Assembly: GCA_030867875.1 (NCBI GenBank)
Contig: JAOWCC010001634.1
Span: forward strand, 39,947,403-40,011,402
Reading direction: 5' to 3'
From: Actinernus sp. WN-2022
Lineage: Eukaryota; Cnidaria; Anthozoa; Actiniaria; Actinernidae
Length of the DNA: 64,000 nt
Below the pieces are notes generated by a model. It was given only the letters and a program-made list of their open reading frames with translations. It was not told the DNA's origin and searched no databases. The stretch's first letter is position 1, and each line of letters starts with the position of its first letter. Below, one piece after another: positions 57,136 through 64,000 of the stretch. The translations under genes were made by a program, and so were the position numbers.

Positions 57136-58672
57136 TTGTAATTTGTTTATTATATACATACTGAGATTTTTCTCCAATATCAAACAGGTTTTATTTAGGT
57201 CTTGTCATTGAACACGTACATTTGAAGCTTTCAATTTTTTGTTTTGCATTTCGTATCCGACTCAACGTAGACTAAAATTTATGCTCGATACAATCAAAAT
57301 GGAAAGAAAAGCTTACTTTCTAAACTGACATCAGCCTTGAAATAGTTTTCAACATCAATATGAAACTGTCTTTGATTCAATAAATAAAGTTTACAAGTTT
57401 ACATCGTCAATAGATTAGTATACCTGCTTTTGTCCAAGTTGTTTGCTACGAGTTTTCAGACATCTCCACGGCTTGTAGGTTTTCTCTGCTCACAGAATAT
57501 GGTCTATGGAAGTTGAAATCACTCCACGAAGGATTGAAAGCTCGTAATCTTCGCCGTATTTTCTTTTGACACTAAGAATGATTTCACATAGATTATCTCA
57601 ATATCTGTCGAGTTCTTTCGGTAGAATTTCGCTTCTTCTTTGTCGCTTTAAGTCATTTTACGTCTGTTTCTCTAAGGTTTTGCTCTTGCGATTTTGTTTT
57701 CTTGGTCGATAATATACTCCTCAATTGACTTGGAAGTTTTAACATCGTTAGTTGGCTGTTTACAGATCAATATTACATTATTTTTTAAAAAAGTCAAAAC
57801 TCCAACTTTCGTAGTGAATGAAAGTGGCGCCTCCGATCTCAAGTCCAGTTTGAAAATCCCGATATGTTTTGCAGGTGTTTGTGAAAACAAACAAGTGTGT
57901 AAATACCATACAAAAGCACTTTCCATCTTGTAATTTGTTTATTATATACATACTGAGATTTTTCTCCAATATCAAACAGGTTTTATTTAGGTCTTGTCAT
58001 TGAACACGTACATTTGAAGCTTTCAATTTTTTGTTTTGCATTTCGTATCCGACTCAACGTAAACTAAAATTTATGCTCGATACAATCAAAATGGAAAGAA
58101 AAGCTTACTTTCTAAACTGACATCAGCCTTGAAATAGTTTTCAACATCAATATGAAACTGTCTTTGATTCAATAAATAAAGTTTACAAGTTTACATCGTC
58201 AATAGATTAGTATACCTGCTTTTGTCCAAGTTGTTTGCTACGAGTTTTCAGACATCTCCACGGCTTGTAGGTTTTCTCTGCTCACAGAATATGGTCTATG
58301 GAAGTTGAAATCACTCCACGAAGGATTGAAAGCTCGTAATCTTCGCCGTATTTTCTTTTGACACTAAGAATGATTTCACATAGATTATCTCAATATCTGT
58401 CGAGTTCTTTCGGTAGAATTTCGCTTCTTCTTTGTCGCTTTAAGTCATTTTACGTCTGTTTCTCTAAGGTTTTGCTCTTGCGATTTTGTTTTCTTGGTCG
58501 ATAATATACTCCTCAATTGACTTGGAAGTTTTAACATCGTTAGTTGGCTGTTTACAGATCAATATTACATTATTTTTAAAAAAAGTCAAAACTCCAACTT
58601 TCGTAGTGAATGAAAGTGGCGCCTCCGATCTCAAGTCCAGTTTGAAAATCCCGATATGTTTTGCAGGTGTTT
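57089..58672. repeat. 792-bp tandem duplication
   Basis: 57089-57880 and 57881-58672 are almost identical. The differences I noticed are GTAGACT/GTAAACT near 57270/58062 and one base in the T-A runs at 57780/58573. Each copy holds a - strand open stretch (PAKHIGIFKLDLRSEAPLSF to IARAKP stop) of unknown meaning. The near-identity indicates a recent event or an assembly duplicate. Confidence 0.92.
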
Positions 58673-58679
58673 TCTGATT

Positions 58680-60170
58680 GGACGAAACGCTTTTCGCACG
58701 TGTGAAAAATTCGTTTCGCGATTCTGATTGGCTAAGGAAAATTGTGAAGTGGGTTTTCGCATGAATGATGCCATTCGTAAATCTCAGTATGTATGTGATA
58801 AAAGGACGTTCTAAACAGGTAGACATAATGGTAAACTGAAAGTCTCTGCAAACGTATTCGACTTAGACTTGTAGAACTGGCGCAAGCCTGGCTGCATCAT
58901 ATATGTACTTCAATGTTTCAATTCTATAACGTTACGTTATAAAGTGACTTTAAAAAACGTTGCTCTAAAAATCTTTTCCGGCTTGAAAGAAGAAAGAATG
59001 CTTGTGTTAGTTTGGAAATCTCAGCAAATCTCGTTATAAGGAATATTGGCAGAAGAACAGCACGAGTCCTTTTTTTCTTTAACTTAAATAGTACAAATTT
59101 TGTAAATATGCATGAAGCCCCCAAACGATTTCGATTAGTCTCTGAATGACTGAAAATGATTAAAAAGAATGCCATGCTTATAATGCGAGAATTTAATTTG
59201 CTTTAAAAATACTGACCTGCTTTCCGTAGCGAACTTCCGGCCTCTTTAGGTGCGAAGCACGCCTCGTGGCTAGCGCTTCTAGCTGTAGCAGAAACAATTT
59301 GTTGTGTTAACCTAAACAGTATCAGAAAGACATGACACCAAAAATATAACAAATACAGTTTAACTCACCGTTCTTTAGCCGCTTTAACAACGAGTACACG
59401 CACGGGGTAGACTCAGTGTAGCTTTCGACGCTTGAACACAGCACACCTTACGCCCGCCGCAGATCATAGCGACATAAGCTCCGGTCCCCGGCCAATTCGA
59501 ACTCAACCAATATGACAGCGCAAGACAGTCACGCTTTGTTTTGTTTTTCTTATGCTTATTACATTTTTAACCGCAGTCCTGATATAGAAAGGAAATGATG
59601 CTTGGCTCTCACGTTAAGCCAATCAAATACCTAATCTGGTCATGTCCCAGAGCGTGCTGTGAGATTTTGCCAGTGGGTACTTATTAATTATTAAAACGGG
59701 GTCCAACAAATTGCCAGCATGATTTATTGAGACGTTATAGTGACAGCTAGCAAATGGCAAGGAATGCCGAAAACAGTAAAACCGACCCAGCTAGCAAACT
59801 GTTGGCGAGATATTTTCTAGCTAGCAACCTTTTGGAACAAGGCTGCCAGTCAGCTCTGGTATTAGTTGAGGAACGGCTATTTTGTGTAACGGCTCCAGTG
59901 TAGGCTCCTGTATCGAGTCCACTGTGTTATCAGTTTTAGCTCGTCGTTTGCATACTAACGACCGTGGAACTGCTTTCCTCTCATTGGTCAAACTCCTCAA
60001 GCGTGACAAATTAGTGCACGGGGAGTTTGCAGATCACTCGAAAATCTAACATTTTCGAACGACAAAATCCCCAAATACCCCAAATACCAAAATAATTTGT
60101 CTCTGTACCAAATTAAATTGTATAATTTTATAAATTGATGTTCAGAGAGTACCAAACGCTAGCCTGTTCA
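58680..60170. other. Intergenic, no supported gene
   Basis: Open frames at 58924-59175 and 59821-60009 (both -) have no recognised domain or clear splice sites. Confidence 0.35.
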
Positions 60171-60179
60171 CAGGCTCTA

Positions 60180-60800
60180 GATACATCTTATAGTTATAGG
60201 TAGTTTTAAATTTTCGGTATGTCCTTAATTTGTTCTTTTGTTAATTGGGGATCTTTCCTTGAATCGTTATGTATGTCACTTAGCCATGTTTGTAGTTCAA
60301 TGTCTTTTAGCCTCTGTCGGATTATGTTTTGAGTGGTCGTGTTATTGTAATATATATTATTCTGCCTGTTAATCCACAGTTCTCCTAATCCTATCTGATG
60401 TAGCAGGGTTTTGATTTTGTGGCTCCAGTATTCTTTATTGTCTTATTTTTTATATCTTTATATGCATTGCAAGATAGTTTATCTATATCAGAGTCACTTA
60501 ATTTAAGCCATAATTTAATGCTCCTACATTTTGCTTGAGTTCGTAACGGATATCTCCCTAATTCTGCCCTGCATGCATTATTGACTTGAAGTTTTGTTGA
60601 CACTTAGGAATCATTTACATAATTTAATATGCACAGCTTCAATCGGATCTTTTTCTAATGGCCTTTATATATCCACTCCCCATAATTCGCTGCCATAGAG
60701 TAGAATTGAACTGGTCAGTGCGTCAAATAGTTTGATGGTTAATTTAAGGTCTGTGCTTTAATCTAGACAGTCGCGGATCGCCCACGTGGAATTCCTACGG
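60180..60800 (-). mobile_element. LINE reverse transcriptase C-terminal fragment
   Basis: The - strand has SSILLYGSELWGV (about 60700) and NACRAELGRYPLRTQAKCRS with IKLWLKLSDSDIDKLS (60391-60603), motifs of the C-terminal part of non-LTR ORF2 proteins. Frameshifts and stops throughout. The 5' part is missing. Confidence 0.7.
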
Positions 60801-60844
60801 TGGCCCATAAGTGCCATTATAGGTAGGGATTTTTTTGGAAATGC

Positions 60845-61130
60845 TGTAACTACGGATCTAAAGTTGTAACTACGGATCCAAAGGTAACTACGAATCCAAA
60901 GTTGTAACTACGGATCCAAAGGTAACTGAATACGGATCCAAAGTTGTAACTACGGATCCAAAGTTGTAACAACGGATCTAAAGTTGTAACTACGGATCGA
61001 AAGTTGTAACTACGGATCCAAAGTTGTAACTATGGATCCAAAGTTGTAACAACGGATCTAAAGTTGTAACTACGGATCCAAAGTTGTAACTACGGATCCA
61101 AAGTTGTAAGTATGGATCCAAAGTTGTAAG
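60845..61130 (+). repeat. 20-bp minisatellite AAAGTTGTAACTACGGATCC
   Basis: About 14 units with point variants (ACAACGGATCT, TATGGATCC) and two shortened units near 60880-60930. Many units contain GGATCC. It sits between two LINE fragments. 61135-61745 holds no supported gene. Confidence 0.9.
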
Positions 61131-62050
61131 AAACGGGGCGGGGTTGGGCAACTCCCGTAACAAAAATCCTTCACAACAAACCGAAGAAAAACAGATATTG
61201 CAAACTCCATTATTATAGGGATCTTGTAGGATTTGATAGAATCTCGGCGTGTTTTATACATTTCATTTCTTTGAGCCCAACACTAATAGATTGATACAAA
61301 TGCATTCAAGAAAGCCTACTATATAGTCTTTTCTCAGTAGTATTTTGTGAATTTTCAGAAGTTTCGATTTATTTGCACTCCCAAACCCTGGCGCTGACCA
61401 GCCGCAAACCCGCATTTCTGTTAACAACCCGCACTTTGAAGGAATTAAATTACCCAAATTTGATGCTTACAATGGCACCAAAATTGCATTTCAGAATATT
61501 CTGCAACCAAACATTTCCCGCGTGTGAGGCTCAGGAATGTATGTTTGTTATTAAGACCTTTTAACTTTGCTCCAAAGTGGTCTCCAAAATGCAGGAAATC
61601 ATGCCATTTCAGAGACCTTAGATTTTCAAACTTGGAGATCCTGGTAAGATATGAAGCATGATCGAGTTTTTGATATTGTTTCTCACACGTACTTGTCATC
61701 AACAAATGGCCTGATAGCGTAGTAGACAATCGACAACCAAACCAAAAACGTTGCCTGAATCTTTGATATGCATTTGGTCCAACAAACTTGCCTCTCTCGA
61801 CTGCAGAATACTTTCTACCAAATCGCCTAAACAGTCATTAGCAAAGGAATTCCAGAGTGTTCGTAATACAAACGTCAATCTTCAACAAGAAACTCGTAAT
61901 GCCGTCAACACTCAACCACCCGGCGAGAACTCCTCAAACACCTCAAACCAAGCCCCCGATCAAGGAATGGATTTCACTGAGGTTGTGGGTAAGAAATCCA
62001 AAAGGCGAAAGAAGAGAAGCAAGACTAAATCCGCACCTCAAAGACTCCTC

Positions 62051-62560
62051 TGAGCGGCCAGGAAATACGACTCAAGAATCTTTAGGCGGCCAGGAAATGC
62101 CGACTCCCCTACCACTGAGCCAGTCCGTGATCAAGCTAGTGTCGTAATTGGTGACTCAATTGTAAAGGGCTTGCAAGGACACAAGTTAGGAAATGCTGTG
62201 GGCCACCGTGTAGTCGTCAAGGCTTTTCCTGGTGCCACGGTGAGCGATATGAAATCCTACATTATGCCGACGATCGAAAAATTCCCGAATCAAATCCTCC
62301 TCCATGTTGGGACCAATGACCTAAGATCCAGAGACCCGAGCGTGATTGCCGATGCTATCGTGGATCTGGGCAGGAAAATTGAGGCTTCTTGCAGTGCTGA
62401 AGTTATCATATCTGAATTGGCAACACGTAGCGATGCTTTCAGCGAAGCTGCCAAGGTCGTTAATAAAGTTTGGACCAATCTTGTAAAACACAACATTGGA
62501 AACTCATCCGTCATGAGAACATCGATTACACAGGACTTAATAGAGGAGGCCTCCATCTAA
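62051..62560 (+). pseudogene. LINE ORF1 SGNH/GDSL esterase-like domain
   Basis: Open from just after the TGA at 62051-62053 to TAA at 62558-62560, in the same frame as the upstream part. Block I GDS (GDSIVKG) and the GxND block (GTND) are present. The block V Asp-x-x-His is unclear because a frame change near 62520 diverts the C-terminus (the other frame reads HLNRKGNELLYSNF). Role in retrotransposition is presumed membrane or lipid association, from the family. Confidence 0.7.
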
Positions 62561-63063
62561 ATAGAAAAGGTAATGAACTACTATACTCTAATTTTGTAAA
62601 TAGCCTTTCTCATTGAACTCCTGTTTCCATAAATGCCGATAAAACCATCTACAACCCCTGCAGTTGATGATAATTGACATTGATGAGCTGAGAGTTTTGC
62701 TTGCCGATTGTCCTATCGACGTTTTGTCCATCAATGAGACAAGGCTTGATCAATCAGTTAAAGACCATGAAGTCTATATTCCAGGTTATGAAATAATTAG
62801 GCGTGATCGAGAGAAAAATGGTAGGTTCGGAGGCGGCGTTTGTTTTTATGTCCGCTCGAATATATATTTCTCATTACGCTCCGATCTAAGCGTTAATCAC
62901 CTGGAAAATCTATGCATAGAGATTCGCAAACCTCGATCCAAGCCTTTTCTCATTGTTACTTGGTATAGGCCACCTGATTCATCGGTCGAAGTTTTCTCTC
63001 TTTCCGAAACCCTGGTTGGTAAACTTGATGCTGAAAATGTCGAATATTATTTAATGGGTGACT

Positions 63064-63653
63064 TTAAAGTGCCAATGACATGAAAAAATCGATCTCATTT
63101 TTATTTCATTTTATTAAATTATAGGCTTCCCTTAGCCATTTTGTGCAATGATAAATCAATTTGGGGAGCGCGAACATAATTTTATTTCTTATCGAAGTCA
63201 GGCATAATTGCCAAAATTAGGCGACAATTTTTATGCCGTTAAAGATATGCTAATCACATGCGTGATGTCACTAGGTCCTACATTTATATTCACAAAAGTA
63301 AATATGGCTGACTGCAAGGATTCTATTAGAAAAATTATGGCCATCGTCAAAGGTTTCTCAAAGTATTACATATTTAAATTGAAACTGGCCAAAAATGCAC
63401 TTATTTTGTAGTATTTATGGAGACGAATATAAATGCACATACCTAGTGACGTCACGCATGCGATTACCATATCATTAACGGCAGAAAAAGTGTCGCCTGA
63501 TTTTGGCAATTTTGCCTGACTTCGATACGAAAACAAAATATGTTCGCGCTCTCCAAATTGATTTTTAATTGCACAAAATGACTAGGAGAAGCCTAGAATT
63601 TAATAAAATAATATAAAAACGGGATTGAATTTTTCATTTCATTGGCACTTTAA
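63064..63653. mobile_element. TTAA-flanked MITE inside LINE ORF2
   Basis: Element 63068-63649 (582 bp), TTAA at 63064-63067 and 63650-63653. The inverted ends are long (about 110 bp, to GGAGCGCGAACATA), beginning AGTGCCAATGACATGAAAAA and AGTGCCAATGAAATGAAAAA. An inner pair (CAGGCATAATTGCCAAAATT / AATTTTGGCAATTATGCCTG type) follows. Removing it and one TTAA rejoins the endonuclease frame as MGDFNCNIAS. Same target and AGTGCC start as 21557-22038. Confidence 0.88.
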
Positions 63654-64000
63654 CTGTAACATAGCCTCGCCTCATCCCGACAGCAATACAGGTTTACTAA
63701 CCAGTTTGGCTGATGTTTATGGCCTCCACCAACTTATAAATAATCCAACGCGTGTTACTAAAACATCTTCCACGCTGATAGACCTAATTTTTACAAATTG
63801 TCCAGACAGGGTGGTTTGCTCTGGTGTCCCCCATATAAGCATAAGCGACCACAGTCTTGTTTTTGCATTTCGTAAAATCTCAATCGATCCACCTTCTAAG
63901 GGGCACTCAACAATAACCTATAGGACGTTTAAAAACTTTGACTCTGCTAATTTTCGCAGAGATATTTCTTTGCAGAATTGGGAAAGCGTAAACATCTATG

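Larger units (their letters stand above)
61751..64000 (+). mobile_element. LINE (CR1/L2-like) with SGNH ORF1 and AP endonuclease ORF2, cut by window end
   Basis: ORF1 runs from about 61751 to 62560: a basic low-complexity stretch (GKKSKRRKKRSKTKS), an in-frame TGA at 62051-62053, then an SGNH/GDSL esterase-like domain (VVIGDSIVKG near 62145, HVGTNDLRS near 62300). ORF2 starts at about 62664 with the apurinic-type endonuclease (DVLSINETRLD, YRPPD, YLMGDF). It is interrupted by a MITE at 63068-63649 and resumes with SPHPDSNTG, LIDLIFTNCPDRV and ISISDHSLVFAF (catalytic SDH). Reverse transcriptase would follow beyond 64000. ORF1 esterase domains are known in CR1- and L2-like LINEs. Confidence 0.85.

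Noticed and set aside
59821..60009. - strand frame of 62 aa beginning MSRLRSLTNERKAVPRS
   Set aside because: No recognised domain, no convincing splice sites, no partner exon; left as intergenic.

Overview
This window is a piece of animal nuclear DNA, most probably from an anthozoan cnidarian such as a stony coral. The evidence is spliced genes with GT-AG introns, AT-rich non-coding DNA, a very high load of small inverted-repeat transposons, a Penelope-like retroelement with a GIY-YIG endonuclease, and LINEs whose first ORF carries an SGNH esterase domain. The species call is inference.

Only two genes look intact. They are Hairy/E(spl)-type (HES) bHLH repressors lying tail to tail: one on the + strand (6309-8524, four exons, 308 aa) and one on the - strand (14814-12198, four exons, 240 aa). 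Both end in WRPW. Both have the same exon architecture: internal exons of exactly 96 and 94 nt, with intron phases 0, 0 and 1. Both have a CCAATCAG-N9-TTCCCACG block (CCAAT box plus CSL/Su(H) site) whose CSL end lies 199 bp before the start codon. This suggests a duplicated, Notch-responsive repressor pair. The + strand paralogue lacks a visible Orange domain; the - strand paralogue has one.

Mobile DNA has shaped both 3' ends. A 1.33-kb element with about 220-bp inverted ends and a 9-bp target duplication (Mutator-like) sits 2 bp past the stop codon of the - strand HES gene, and a short TA-flanked MITE lies 380 bp past the stop of the + strand gene. In each case the first AATAAA after the stop is inside the transposon.

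From about 15.5 kb to the end there is no intact gene. The DNA is a layered archive of mobile elements. It includes LINE 3' ends (3.0-3.7, 23.7-24.2, 60.2-60.8 kb), a LINE with ORF1 and endonuclease running off the right end (61.75-64 kb) and a frameshifted Penelope-like element (47.8-50.5 kb). It also holds an integrase relic (27.4-28.05 kb), fragments of cysteine-rich and DUF3504-like host or transposon genes, and at least six copies of a hairpin-ended element family. Two of those copies (38.65-40.47 and 46.15-47.77 kb, inverted) carry exon-like coding sequence. Several MITEs have readable target-site duplications (TTAA, TTA, TA, 8 bp, 9 bp), and two of them interrupt retroelement reading frames. 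Minisatellites with 16-, 20-, 24-, 107- and 127-bp units and a 792-bp tandem duplication complete the picture.
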